From Megaleporinus macrocephalus (lineage: Eukaryota > Chordata > Actinopteri > Characiformes > Anostomidae), in the NCBI GenBank assembly GCA_021613375.1, contig CM038711.1:22997723-23061722 (forward strand): a stretch of DNA of 64,000 nt, in the 5' to 3' direction. The position numbers and the translations under genes are program-made. Position 1 is the first letter of the stretch; each line of letters begins with the position of its first letter. This document shows positions 34,385 to 47,249 of this stretch, piece after piece. The notes below the pieces were generated by a model, which searched no databases, was not told the origin of the DNA, and saw only the letters and a list, made by a program, of their open reading frames with translations.

Positions 34385-34590
34385 ATATCCATCCATCCAT
34401 TATCTTCCGCTGTAACCTGCTAGTTAGTGCCAAAGGGGGCCAACTGGGCGTAGGCGGGGTAAAACATTGGACAGGTCGCCAGTCCAACACACACACTGTG
34501 TGACTGATCAACCTAACATGCATGTCTTTGGAACCAAAGTAAACCCACCCAAGCACAGGGAGAACATGCAAACTCTGACAATGCTAATGA
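34385..34590. repeat. LINE-tail-like dispersed repeat
   Basis: Starts with tccatccatccattatctt and continues through gacaggtcgccagtccaaca, catgcatgtctttgg and agggagaacatgcaaactc. This order is a hallmark of a very common teleost retroelement tail. It is heavily decayed. I do not assign a clade. Confidence 0.6.
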
Positions 34591-34605
34591 CGTGCGGCCT
34601 GTTTT

Positions 34606-34677
34606 GCACCTGTTATAGATTATGCACCTGTTATAGATTATGCACCTGTTATAGATTATGCATCTATTATAGATTAT
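34606..34677. repeat. 18-bp minisatellite, four copies
   Basis: Unit gcacctgttatagattat at 34606, 34624 and 34642, with a fourth copy at 34660 carrying two substitutions. Confidence 0.9.
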
Positions 34678-36049
34678 GTAAATTTTTGTTTTGCGATAGA
34701 CACATTTGGGCTAAAAGTTTTTTCAGTGTCTTTGTTTTAAGACCACTGTCTCTAGAATGGTAGTTTACATTTTACTGGTTAGTAAATAAACTGAAAGAGT
34801 GTGGGTGCACGGCTGTGCTGAAAGGTAACCTAGGAGCTGGCCTACGTTTCCAGCAACTCTGACACAGTCTGAGAACAGCTGGTGTTTTTTTTCCCCTGTT
34901 AAACTGAATGCCCTTTCATTATCTCCCAATACAACCTCCACTGTAGATATATGGAGATGTGCAACTAAAACCCAAAGTGAAGTTTCAAGGCAGTCTTGTC
35001 TTCTTTTTTCATTCCTCCTTACCTGTCAATGTGTATGCAATGGCAACCCCTCCAGGAGAGCACGATAATTACCGTCTCCCTCTCCTGGCTGCCTGATATG
35101 TACAGAGAAACGTCTGACTGCTCTTTAATGATCAGTCCGAACGAATGCAGCACCACTAAGAAGCACTGTATGTGTTATAAAGCCAGACATGGGCCATTTT
35201 GAGCACTGTATGAGACACTGCGACACTGTCTGGCACAGTATGTACTGTATTCACACCTACTGTATCAAGAGTCTATATATATGCTATGATTTACCGTATG
35301 ACTAATATTATGCATTTTTGTTTTGTTTATCTTTTATTTATTACTACAGGTTATAGAGCATTGTTGTAGAGTCAAAGTTTGCAGGGTATGCACTTGCATA
35401 TAGGCCCAGGATCGCACTTGATTCTTATTCATTAACCTCATTTTCATTAGGCTATATGCTCAATGGCTATGTCTAAAAAACATTGTTTTAAACAAACATG
35501 CTCACACCACTGCCACCATTTGGCATGCTGCCATTTGACAATGTCTAACACTGCTCTATTTCTTTTAAGTGCCACATCAGGACACTTTGGCTATTACTTT
35601 AGTAAATGAAGGAAATCGATGGTATGCAACATCTGGCTTGAAATGTATACAGATAAAGAAAAACAGACAAATGCTAAACATCTGTTACCTCAACTTACTT
35701 TTTCTAGTGTAGCCATATCACTTTGGCTACATCCATAGCTACGGCTCTTTCCCGCTCCATCCTACTGCTCCTGTCCTACCATGGAAGTGTCAAGTGAGGA
35801 CAAGACTAGGAGAAAAGAGTAGAAATTGAGAAAATAGAACAGCTGTTTTACTTTAGCTTTGTCAAATTTGATGCTGTTTGTAGATAAACTTATGGTAGCC
35901 AGTCAGTTGGTAAACATAGCTAGCCTATTTAAATTTGTGCATGTAGTGATGTCATTCTAAAATCTCACAAAGACTTGATATTTTTAGTTTCTGCTACATT
36001 GCTAACTGCTTAAACCTTGATAAATATTCTGAGTTTTGCACTGTCATGT
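34678..36049. other. No gene recognised
   Basis: AT-rich unique-looking sequence. The 68-codon frame at 34996-35202 has no recognised domain. Confidence 0.5.
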
Positions 36050-36530
36050 CAAGTCTTGCTGGTCTTGCCTTGTGATTGCTTGGGTGTCTGATAATGGGGG
36101 GAGGGGTTCTGCATATGAGCCTGACATGTTAGGTTATTGGAGTTTAGCCCATTGCCATCTGCATCTCTATTGTCCAACAGATTAAAGGTTCTCTAGTAGC
36201 ATGTTGCTCCTCCTTTGGCCTTCAGAATTGCATACATTTGCTGTTGGTAAGCACTTGAAATGACTGTGTATAAAAAGCTTATGATGTGTCCCTAAGATCA
36301 GTCATGTTGCTCATTCCAATGCTTAATTGTACCAACTGGTGTAGCTAACAAACCAACAACTCAATGTTTATCATTGACTATATTGGTACAATATAAATCA
36401 AGAAGTCTGTTTCTCAGACTCAGATTAAGCTTAAGCCTAGGGGTCATTGACATAACAGTGCAATCCAAGACTAGTTTTAAACCTGGAAACCAGCTCAGAA
36501 AGCATTACACTGTTCTGTACACTGCAGCTG
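36050..36530. repeat. Diverged duplicated segment (copy 2; partner at 32715-33266)
   Basis: Same block order and orientation as copy 1, offset near 3.3 kb, but without the hAT insertion that follows copy 1. It therefore shows the pre-insertion arrangement (agcattacactgttctg). Confidence 0.7.
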
Positions 36531-37080
36531 TGACTGAAGTGCCTAGGATGTTTAGTTCTACTCTGGTGGAAAAACACAGCAATTAGCAGTAATGATTAAC
36601 AATTCACCATGTACATTATGAATCAGTGAGGGCTGCAAGGCAGAGGCCCCAACCAAAGCACAGGGCCAGCTACTCAGGCCAGGCAGGATGCTTTCTCCTA
36701 ATGAGCCATGCTCATCTATACCCAAACAAAAGCTCCAGACCCCAACTACAGCCCAGTGCTGGACACAACTCTTTTTGGATCATCACTGTGTCAACACCAA
36801 GCTGAAGTCTGGTACTCTTTCAGACTCCACAACAGAATGCAAGGCACCTCCACCTCCAGCCTTGTGGTAGACAAAACAAAGGACTTATTTGGCCCCACTG
36901 TATGAACAAGATGGCTAGCATATGCATATATTACAGATTTTAACCATGAATGCCAGAAGCTCATCCACTAGACCAGCAAGCTTGGGTTCCACAATGGGGG
37001 CCTTAGGTCACCCTTGAGATGAACTCCAAGGAAGACCTCCAAAGCTGAGGCCTTCCTTTCAAGTGAACATTTATAAGAGT
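36531..37080. other. No gene recognised
   Basis: Moderate GC content. Short frames at 36688-36905 on the + strand have no domain and are probably incidental. Confidence 0.4.
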
Positions 37081-37380
37081 GGTAATGAGCGTCTTCCTTA
37101 TGCACTGACAGCGCTAAAGCTGGCCGTAATTACATTAGCATGAGCTACAAAATATGAGCTGGCTGACACGCAGTCGCTCGGCGAATGATGAAGGAGCCAC
37201 GCGCTTTTTTAATAAACACGGCGTGCGCCGAAAAGAGCGTCTCCTAACTGCCTTTGTATTGAGCTGCTCACACCGCCGCTGCCAGCATCCGCCGCCGACT
37301 CCCAGGGAATTTATGTACAAATAATTACTTTTTAATAGCCCTGTAATGCGATTTCCTGCCAAAGAAATATTCAAATGGTT
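37081..37380. promoter_or_regulatory. Candidate conserved non-coding element
   Basis: Dense, repeat-free sequence with a homeodomain core TAATTA at 37127-37132, next to an inverted octamer-like ATTAGCAT at 37134-37141. A GC-rich centre (37160-37300) and an AT-rich end with tttttaatagccctgtaatg (37331-37350) complete the block. This looks like a vertebrate developmental enhancer, although no cross-species comparison is possible here. Confidence 0.35.
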
Positions 37381-37387
37381 TCAGAAA

Positions 37388-37410
37388 AAATAAATAAATA
37401 AATAAATAAA
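37388..37410. repeat. (AAAT)n microsatellite
   Basis: About five TAAA tetranucleotide units. Confidence 0.85.
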
Positions 37411-37439
37411 GCAGTACAGTATATTATCAGCCCCTAGCT

Positions 37440-37745
37440 ACAACAGGATGTGGAGGAGAAATAGAGACGGATTATTGTTTGCTTGGCAATTATTATAGTG
37501 CTGTCATCTGCGGTGAGAAAGCAGAAAGGAGAGGAGGAGAGGTCGCGGCTGTGGTTTGTGCCACGCTGCATTTGTTCCACTGGAGAGTGATCCGCACTCC
37601 AATTTGATTGGTTCAGGTACAACGCTGCATACAGTAATCACTGCACATTTAATTACCACACTCATTTACTTAGGGCCTATCACATCTATCCTGCCATCGC
37701 TTTATTGCATTACAAATAATGTGTCTTTCATTAAGGGGGATTGGG
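37440..37745. promoter_or_regulatory. Second candidate conserved non-coding block
   Basis: Repeat-free, with tttgcttggcaattattata (37478-37497), tttgattggttcaggtacaa (37603-37622) and tttaattaccaca near 37646. It is adjacent to the block above, so both could belong to one regulatory cluster. No coding frame is supported. Confidence 0.3.
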
Positions 37746-38121
37746 AACGAGAGTGGCACAGATGAAGCTTAAAGTGCTGCGTACAACTCTGTGTGAGTGT
37801 GTTTATGTAAGTGAATGTCTGTGCGCGGATGTGGTGGCATTACTAGGATCTTTTGGGCCCCAGTGCGCGAAGAAAAAAACGGCTCCCATATACAAAATTA
37901 CTGTGAATTATAAAAAGACTAATTTGCTTGTTTACTCACTAGTGACTCTCATGACATCTGCTCCACCCTAATGTTAGCCTGAAAGTTTTGAGGCTACCTT
38001 TTTAGTACACAAAAATGATTTATCATATTTAGCTGTCTGGCAGGTCATTGGACAAATGAGAAGACTGCAAAGGTTTATGAGAATGCATTCTGTGCAACAG
38101 AAGTATTTTCATTCATTATTT
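37746..38121. other. No gene recognised
   Basis: Unique-looking sequence. No supported feature. Confidence 0.45.
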
Positions 38122-38279
38122 CAGTGTTTCTCCACCCTGGTCCTAGAGGCACATTATACTGGATTCCCTGTAACTTTGAAAGGGCTTGTTAATGAGCTGA
38201 TGAGTTGGATCAGGTATGCAAGGAACAGGAAAAGCACTAAATTGTGCAGGGCAGGGGGCTTCCAGACCCAATAAACACT
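38122..38279. mobile_element. Short hAT-like MITE
   Basis: Starts with cagtgtttctccaccctggt and ends with gggggcttccagacccaata then aacact, a pattern of a common fish MITE whose ends are complementary (the right end has lost a few bases). Non-coding; about 158 bp. Target duplication was not clear. Confidence 0.55.
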
Positions 38280-38795
38280 AAGTTGTATGAATAAAACCCT
38301 TTTAATTATTTAACCGACCTATATATTAATATCCAATTTTTACTTTTATTTTTCTTTCTCTGGAGTCACTTACAACCTTTTCATGGTTAAACAGTTTTTG
38401 TAGCTATGGCTTTAATACTGACATGTACAGTACTTTGGATATATGTAAAAATGTTTTTAAAATGTTTTCACTTATATAAAAGGGAGATCAATATGTTTTT
38501 TTTCATGACATAAATGAGATTTCAGAATTAAGGAGACATGATATGCTTTTTCAGTTTTTCCTTTTGCTTTTAGTGTATTCTGTAGTGTTTTGGGCATGTA
38601 AACTGTCTGCAAAGTTATAAAGTCTAAAGTACAGGCTCGATTGAGAAACTTTCTCCCACAGAAACTGCTTTTCTTAACTGCCTGAAACACTTCAATTACA
38701 GCCTTTTCTATCTGTTACAAGTTGACGAGTCTCACAACACAAACTTTAATGCCTGTCGGCCAGTTTGGCATTCCCTCACACAACACACAGAAAGT
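38280..38795. other. Left flank of the tandem array, no gene recognised
   Basis: AT-rich sequence up to a short non-repetitive junction (ctgtcggccagtttggcatt at 38753-38772). It contains no copy of the 12-bp unit until about 38796. Confidence 0.5.
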
Positions 38796-38870
38796 TCAGC
38801 CACAGACTCAGCCAAGAACAGCCACAGATCCAGCCACAGACTCAGCCATACCACTGCCACAGACTCAGCC

Positions 38871-40351
38871 ATTAACACTGTCACAGACTCAGCCATACCA
38901 CTGCCACACACTCAGCCACACCACTGCCACAGACTCAGCCATACCACTGCCACAGACTCAGCCATAAACACTGCCACAGACTCAGCCATACCACTGCCAA
39001 AGACTCAGCCATACCACTGCCACAGACTCAGCCATTAACACTGCCACAGACTCAGCCACAAACACTGCCACAGATTCAGCCACAGACTTAACCACAGGCT
39101 TAGCCACAAACACTGCCACAGACCCAGCCACATACTCAGCCAAGAACAGCCACAGATTCAGCCACAGACTTAACCACAGACTCAGCCACAAACACTGCCA
39201 CAGACTCAGCCATAAACACTTAACCACAGACTCAGCCACAAACACTGCCACAGATTCAGCCACAGACTTAACCACAGGCTTAGCCACAAACACTGCCACA
39301 GACCCAGCCACAGACTCAGCCAAGAACAGCCACAGATTCAGCCACAGACTTAACCACAGACTCAGCCACAAACACTGCCGCAGACTCAGCCACAAACACT
39401 GCCACAGTTTCAGCCACAGACTCAGCCACAAACACTGCCACAGACTCGGCCACACACTCTGCCGCAGACTCAGCCACAAACACTGTCACAGACTCAGACA
39501 CAGCCTCAGCCGTAGACTCAGCCACAAACACTGCCAAAGACTCAGACACACACTCATTCACAAACACTGCCACAGACACTGCCACAGACTCAGACACAGA
39601 CTCAGCCACAGACACTGCCACAGACTCAGACACAGACTCAGCCACAAACACTGCCACAGACTCTGCCACAGACAAAGCCATATACACTGCCACAGACTCA
39701 GACACTGACTCAGACACAAACACTGCCACAGACCCTGCCACAGACTGTGCCACAGACACAGCCACAGACTCAGACACTGCCACTGCCACAGACCCTGCCA
39801 CAGACTCAGCCACAGACTCAGCCACAGACTCAGCCACAGACACTGCCACAGACTCAGCCACAGACTCAGCCACAAACACTGCCAAAGACTCAGCCACAAA
39901 CACTGCCACAGACTCAGCCACAGACTCAGTCACAGACTCAGCCACAAACACAGCCACAGACTCGGCCACACACTTAGCCACACACTCAGCCACACAATCA
40001 GCCACAGACTCAGCCACACACTCAGCCACAGACTCAGCCACAGACTCAGCCACAAACACTGCCACAGACTCAGCCACAAACACTGCCACAGACTCAACCA
40101 CAAACACTGCCACAAACACTGCCACAGACTCAGCCACAAACACTGCCACAGAGTCAGCCACAGACTCAGTCACAGACACTGCCACAGACTCAGCCACAGA
40201 CACTGCCACAGACTTAACCACAGACACAGCCACAAACACTGCCACAGACTCAGCCACAAACACTGCTACAGAGTCAGCCACAGACTCAGTCACAGACACT
40301 GCCACAGACTCAGCCACAGACACTGCCACAGACTTAACCACAGACTCAGCC
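38871..40351. repeat. Higher-order unit of 1481 bp, copy 1
   Basis: The segment starting attaacactgtcacagac recurs exactly 1481 bases downstream at 40352. The long and short open frames on both strands inside it recur at the same offset with identical or almost identical products, so the two copies are nearly the same sequence. Confidence 0.85.
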
Positions 40352-41832
40352 ATTAACACTGTCACAGACTCAGCCATACCACTGCCACACACTCAGCCAC
40401 ACCACTGCCACAGACTCAGCCATACCACTGCCACAGACTCAGCCATAAACACTGCCACAGACTCAGCCATACCACTGCCAAAGACTCAGCCATACCACTG
40501 CCACAGACTCAGCCATTAACACTGCCACAGACTCAGCCACAAACACTGCCACAGATTCAGCCACAGACTTAACCACAGGCTTAGCCACAAACACTGCCAC
40601 AGACCCAGCCACATACTCAGCCAAGAACAGCCACAGATTCAGCCACAGACTTAACCACAGACTCAGCCACAAACACTGCCACAGACTCAGCCATAAACAC
40701 TTAACCACAGACTCAGCCACAAACACTGCCACAGATTCAGCCACAGACTTAACCACAGGCTTAGCCACAAACACTGCCACAGACCCAGCCACAGACTCAG
40801 CCAAGAACAGCCACAGATTCAGCCACAGACTTAACCACAGACTCAGCCACAAACACTGCCGCAGACTCAGCCACAAACACTGCCACAGTTTCAGCCACAG
40901 ACTCAGCCACAAACACTGCCACAGACTCGGCCACACACTCTGCCGCAGACTCAGCCACAAACACTGTCACAGACTCAGACACAGCCTCAGCCGTAGACTC
41001 AGCCACAAACACTGCCAAAGACTCAGACACACACTCATTCACAAACACTGCCACAGACACTGCCACAGACTCAGACACAGACTCAGCCACAGACACTGCC
41101 ACAGACTCAGACACAGACTCAGCCACAAACACTGCCACAGACTCTGCCACAGACAAAGCCATATACACTGCCACAGACTCAGACACTGACTCAGACACAA
41201 ACACTGCCACAGACCCTGCCACAGACTGTGCCACAGACACAGCCACAGACTCAGACACTGCCACTGCCACAGACCCTGCCACAGACTCAGCCACAGACTC
41301 AGCCACAGACTCAGCCACAGACACTGCCACAGACTCAGCCACAGACTCAGCCACAAACACTGCCAAAGACTCAGCCACAAACACTGCCACAGACTCAGCC
41401 ACAGACTCAGTCACAGACTCAGCCACAAACACAGCCACAGACTCGGCCACACACTTAGCCACACACTCAGCCACACAATCAGCCACAGACTCAGCCACAC
41501 ACTCAGCCACAGACTCAGCCACAGACTCAGCCACAAACACTGCCACAGACTCAGCCACAAACACTGCCACAGACTCAACCACAAACACTGCCACAAACAC
41601 TGCCACAGACTCAGCCACAAACACTGCCACAGAGTCAGCCACAGACTCAGTCACAGACACTGCCACAGACTCAGCCACAGACACTGCCACAGACTTAACC
41701 ACAGACACAGCCACAAACACTGCCACAGACTCAGCCACAAACACTGCTACAGAGTCAGCCACAGACTCAGTCACAGACACTGCCACAGACTCAGCCACAG
41801 ACACTGCCACAGACTTAACCACAGACTCAGCC
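40352..41832. repeat. Higher-order unit of 1481 bp, copy 2
   Basis: Directly abuts copy 1. Near 41830 the match ends, since copy 1 is followed by attaacactgtc and copy 2 by acaaacactgcc. The near-identity implies a recent duplication, gene conversion or an assembly duplication. Confidence 0.85.
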
Positions 41833-42499
41833 ACAAACACTGCCACAGACTCAGCCACAAACACTGCCACAGAGTCAGCCACAGACTCAGCCACAGACTG
41901 TCACAAACACTGCCACAGACTCGGCCACACACTTAGCCACACACTCAGCCGCAGACTCAGCAACACACTCAGCCACAGACTCAGCCACACACTCAGCCGC
42001 AGACTCAGCCACACACTCAGCCGCAGACTCAGCCACAGACACTGCCACAGACACAGCCACATACACTGCCACAGACTCAGACACTGACTCAGACACTGCC
42101 ACTGCCACAGACCCTGCCACAGACACAGACACAGCCACAGACTCAGACACTGCCACTGCCACACACCCTGCCACAGACTCAGCCACAGACTCAGCCACAG
42201 ACACTGCCACACACTCAGCCACAGACTCAGCCACACACTCAGCCACAAACACTGCTACACACTCAGCCACAAACACTGCCACAAACACTGCCACAGGCTT
42301 AGCCACAAACACTGCCACAGACTCAGCCACAGACTCAGCCACAAACACTGCCACAGGCTTAGCCACAAACACTGCCATAAACTTAACCACAGACTCAGCA
42401 TCAGACTCAGCCGCAGACACTGCCACAGACTCAGCCACAAACACTGCCACAGACTCAGCCACAAACACTGCCACAGACACTGCCACAAACACTGCCACA

Positions 42500-45400
42500 G
42501 ACTCAGCCACACTGCCACAGACTCAGCCACAGACTCAGCCACAGACACTGCCACAGACTTAGACACACACTTAGTCACAAACACTGCCACAGACTCAGCC
42601 ACAAACACTGCCACAGAGTCAGCCACAGACTCAGCCACAGACTCAGTCACAGACACTGCCACAGACTCAGCCACAGACACTGCCACAGACTTAACCACAG
42701 ACTAAGCCACAAACACTGCCACAGACTCAGCCACAGACTCAGCCACAAACACTGCCACAGACTCAGCCACAGACTCAGCCACAGACTCAGCCACAGACTC
42801 AGCCACAAACACTGCCACAGTCTCAGCCACACACTCAGCCGCAGACTCAGCCACACACTCAGCCACAAACACTGCCACAGACTCAGCCACAGACTCAGCC
42901 ACAAACACTGCCACAGGCTTAGCCACAAACACTGCCACAGACTTAACCACAGACTCAGCATCAGACTCAGCCGCAGACACTGCCACAGACTCAGACACAC
43001 ACTCAGTCACAAACACTGCCACAGACTCAGCCACAGACACTGCCACAGAGTCAGCCACACACTCAGCCACAGACACTGCCACAGACTCAGACACACACTC
43101 AGTCACAAACACTGCCACAGACTCAGCCACAGACACTGCCACAGACTCAGCCACAAACACTGCCACAGACTCAGACACACACTCAGTCACAAACACTGCC
43201 ACAGACTCAGCCACAAACACTGCCACAGAGTCAGCCACAGACTCAGCCACAGACACTGCCACAGACTCAGCCACAGACACTGCCACAGACTCAGCTACAG
43301 AAAATTCCAGAGACTCAGCCGCAGACTCAGACTAAGCCTCAGACTCAGACGCAGACACAGACTAAGCCTCAGACTCAGCTGCAGGCTCAGACACTGCTAC
43401 AGACTGAGCCAAAGACTGCCACAGACTGCCACAGACTCAGCCGCAAACTCAGCCGCAGACTCAGCCGCAGGCATAGCCACAAACACTGCCACAGACTCAG
43501 TCACAGACACTGCCACAACCTCAGCCACAGACACTGCCACAGAGTCAGCCACAGACACTGCCACAGACTCAGCCACAAACACTGCCACAGGCTTAGCCAC
43601 AAACACTGCCACAGACTCAGCCACACTGCCACAGACTCAGCCACAGACTCAGCCACAGACACTGCCACAGACTTAGACACAAACACTGCCACAGACACTG
43701 CCACAAACACTGCCACAGACTCAGCCACACTGCCACAGACTCAGCCACAGACTCAGCCACAGACACTGCCACAGACTTAGACACACACTTAGTCACAAAC
43801 ACTGCCACAGACTCAGCCACAAACACTGCCACAGAGTCAGCCACAGACTCAGCCACAGACTCAGTCACAGACACTGCCACAGACTCAGCCACAGACATTG
43901 CCACAGACTTAACCACAGACTAAGCCACAAACACTGCCACAGACTCAGCCACAGACTCAGCCACAAACACTGCCACAGACTCAGCCACAGACTCAGCCAC
44001 AGACTCAGCCACAAACACTGCCACAGTCTCAGCCACACACTCAGCCGCAGACTCAGCCACACACTCAGCCACAAACACTGCCACAGACTCAGCCACAGAC
44101 TCAGCCACAAACACTGCCACAGGCTTAGCCACAAACACTGCCACAGACTTAACCACAGACTCAGCATCAGACTCAGCCGCAGACACTGCCACAGACTCAG
44201 ACACACACTCAGCCACAAACACTGCCACAGACTCAGACACACACTCAGTCACAAACACTGCCACAGACTCAGCCACAGACACTGCCACAGAGTCAGCCAC
44301 ACACTCAGCCACAGACACTGCCACAGACTCAGACACACACTCAGTCACAAACACTGCCACAGACTCAGCCACAGACACTGCCACAGACTCAGCCACAAAC
44401 ACTGCCACAGACTCAGACACACACTCAGTCACAAACACTGCCACAGACTCAGCCACAAACACTGCCACAGAGTCAGCCACAGACTCAGCCACAGACACTG
44501 CCACAGACTCAGCCACAGACACTGCCACAGACTCAGCTACAGAAAATTCCAGAGACTCAGCCGCAGACTCAGACTAAGCCTCAGACTCAGACGCAGACAC
44601 AGACTAAGCCTCAGACTCAGCTGCAGGCTCAGACACTGCTACAGACTCAGCCAAAGACTGCCACAGACTGCCACAGACTCAGCCGCAAACTCAGCCGCAG
44701 ACTCAGCCGCAGGCATAGCCACAAACACTGTCACAGACTCAGTCACAGACACTGCCACAACCTCAGCCACAGACACTGCCACAGAGTCAGCCACAGACAC
44801 TGCCACAGACTCAGCCACAGACTCAGCCACAAACACTGCCACAGGCTTAGCCACAAACACTGCCACAGACTCAGCCACACTGCCACAGACTCAGCCACAG
44901 ACTCAGCCACAGACACTGCCACAGACTTAGACACACACTTAGTCACAAACACTGCCACAGACTCAGCCACAAACACTGCCACAGAGTCAGCCACAGACTC
45001 AGTCACAGACACTGCCACAGACTCAGCCACAGACACTGCCACAGACTTAACCACAGACTAAGCCACAAACACTGCCACAGACTCAGCCACAGACTCAGCC
45101 ACAAACACTGCCACAGACTCAGCCACAGACTCAGCCACAGACTCAGCCACAAACACTGCCACAGTCTCAGCCACACACTCAGCCGCAGACTCAGCCACAC
45201 ACTCAGCCACAAACACTGCCACAGACTCAGCCACAAACACTGCCACAAGCTTAGCCACAAACACTGCCACAGACTTAACCACAGACTCAGCATCAAACTC
45301 AGCCGCAGACACTGCCACAGACTCAGACACACACTCAGCCACAAACACTGCCACAGACACACACTCAGTCACAAACACTGCCACAGACTCAGCCACAGAC

Positions 45401-45915
45401 ACTGCCACAGAGTCAGCCACACACTCAGCCACAGACACTGTCACAGACTCAGCCACAGACACTGCCACAGACTCAGCCACAAACACTGCCACAGACTCAG
45501 CCACAAACATTGCCACAGACTCAGACACACACTCAGTCACAAACACTGCCACAGACTCAGCCGCAAGCACTGCCACAGACTCAGACACACACTCAGTCAC
45601 AAACACTGCCACAGACTCAGCCACAAACACTGCCACAGAGTCAGCCGCAGACTCAGCCACAGACACTGCCACAGACTCAGCCACAGACACTGCCACAGAC
45701 TCAGCCACAGACTCAGCCACAGACACTGCCACAGACTCAGCCACAGACACTGCCACAGACTCAGCTACAGAAAATTCCAGAGACTCAGCCGCAGACTCAG
45801 ACTAAGCCTCAGACTCAGACGCAGACACAGACTAAGCCTCAGACTCAGCTGCAGGCTCAGACACTGCTACAGACTCAGCCAAAGACTGCCACAGACTGCC
45901 ACAGACTCAGCCGCA
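42500..45915. repeat. Higher-order block of about 1.23-1.24 kb repeated three times
   Basis: The marker tcagctacagaaaattccag occurs at 43291, 44533 and 45761 (spacings 1242 and 1228). Each is followed by the distinctive tail gactaagcctcagactcag, ctgcaggctcagacactgct, aaagactgccacagactgcc. The flanking units also correspond, with 12- or 24-bp indels between copies. Confidence 0.75.
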
Positions 45916-47249
45916 AACTCAGCCGCAGACTCAGCCGCAGGCATAGCCACAAACACTGCCACAGACTCAGTCAAAGACACTGCCACAACCTCAGCCACAG
46001 ACACTGCCACAGAGTCAGCCACAGACACTGCCACAGACTCAGCCACAGACTCAGCCACAAACACTGCCACAGACTCAGCCACAGACTCAGCCACAAACAC
46101 TGCCACAGGCTTAGCCACAAACACTGCCACAGACTCAGCCACACTGCCACAGACTCAGCCACAGACTCAACCACAGACACTGCCACAGACTTAGACACAC
46201 ACTTAGTCACAAACACTGCCACAGACTCAGCCACAAACACTGCCAAAGAGTCAGCCACAGACTCAGTCACAGACACTGCCACAGACTCAGCCACAGACAC
46301 TGCCACAGACTTAACCACAGACTCAGCCACAAACACTGCCACAGACTCAGCCACAGACTCAGCCACAAACACTGCCACAGGCTCAGCCACAGACTCAGCC
46401 ACAGACTCAGCCACAAACACTGCCACAGTCTCAGCCACACACTCAGCCGCAGACTCAGCCACACACTCAGCCACAAACACTGCCACAGACTCAGCCACAA
46501 ACACTGCCACAAGCTTAGCCACAAACACTGCCACAGACTTAACCACAGACTCAGCATCAAACTCAGCCGCAGACACTGCCACAGACTCAGACACACACTC
46601 AGCCACAAACACTGCCACAGACACACACTCAGTCACAAACACTGCCACAGACTCAGCCACAGACACTGCCACAGAGTCAGCCACACACTCAGCCACAGAC
46701 ACTGTCACAGACTCAGCCACAGACACTGCCACAGACTCAGCCACAAACACTGCCACAGACTCAGCCACAAACACTGCCACAGACTCAGACACACACTCAG
46801 TCACAAACACTGCCACAGACTCAGCCGCAAGCACTGCCACAGACTCAGCCACACACTCAGTCACAAACACTGCCACAGACTCAGCCACAAACACTGCCAC
46901 AGAGTCAGCCGCAGACTCAGCCACAGACACTGCCACAGACTCAGCCACAGACACTGCCACAGACTCAGCCGCAGACTCAGCCACAGACACTGTCACAGAC
47001 TCAGCCACAGACACTGCCACAGACTCAGCCACAAACATTGCCACAGACTCAGCCACAAACACTGCCACAGACTCAGACACACACTCAGTCGCAAACACTG
47101 CCACAGACTCAGCCGCAAGCACTGCCACAGACTCAGCCACACACTCAGTCACAAACACTGCCACAGACTCAGCCACAAACACTGCCACAGAGTCAGCTGC
47201 AGACTCAGCCACAGACACTGCCACAGACTCAGCCACAGACACTGCCACA

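Noticed and set aside
39316..41894. Minus-strand frames of 358 and 365 codons (VAESVAVF repeats) as a duplicated gene pair
   Set aside because: They are the same array read twice, offset by the 1481-bp duplication, with matching frames on the + strand. No gene structure is present.
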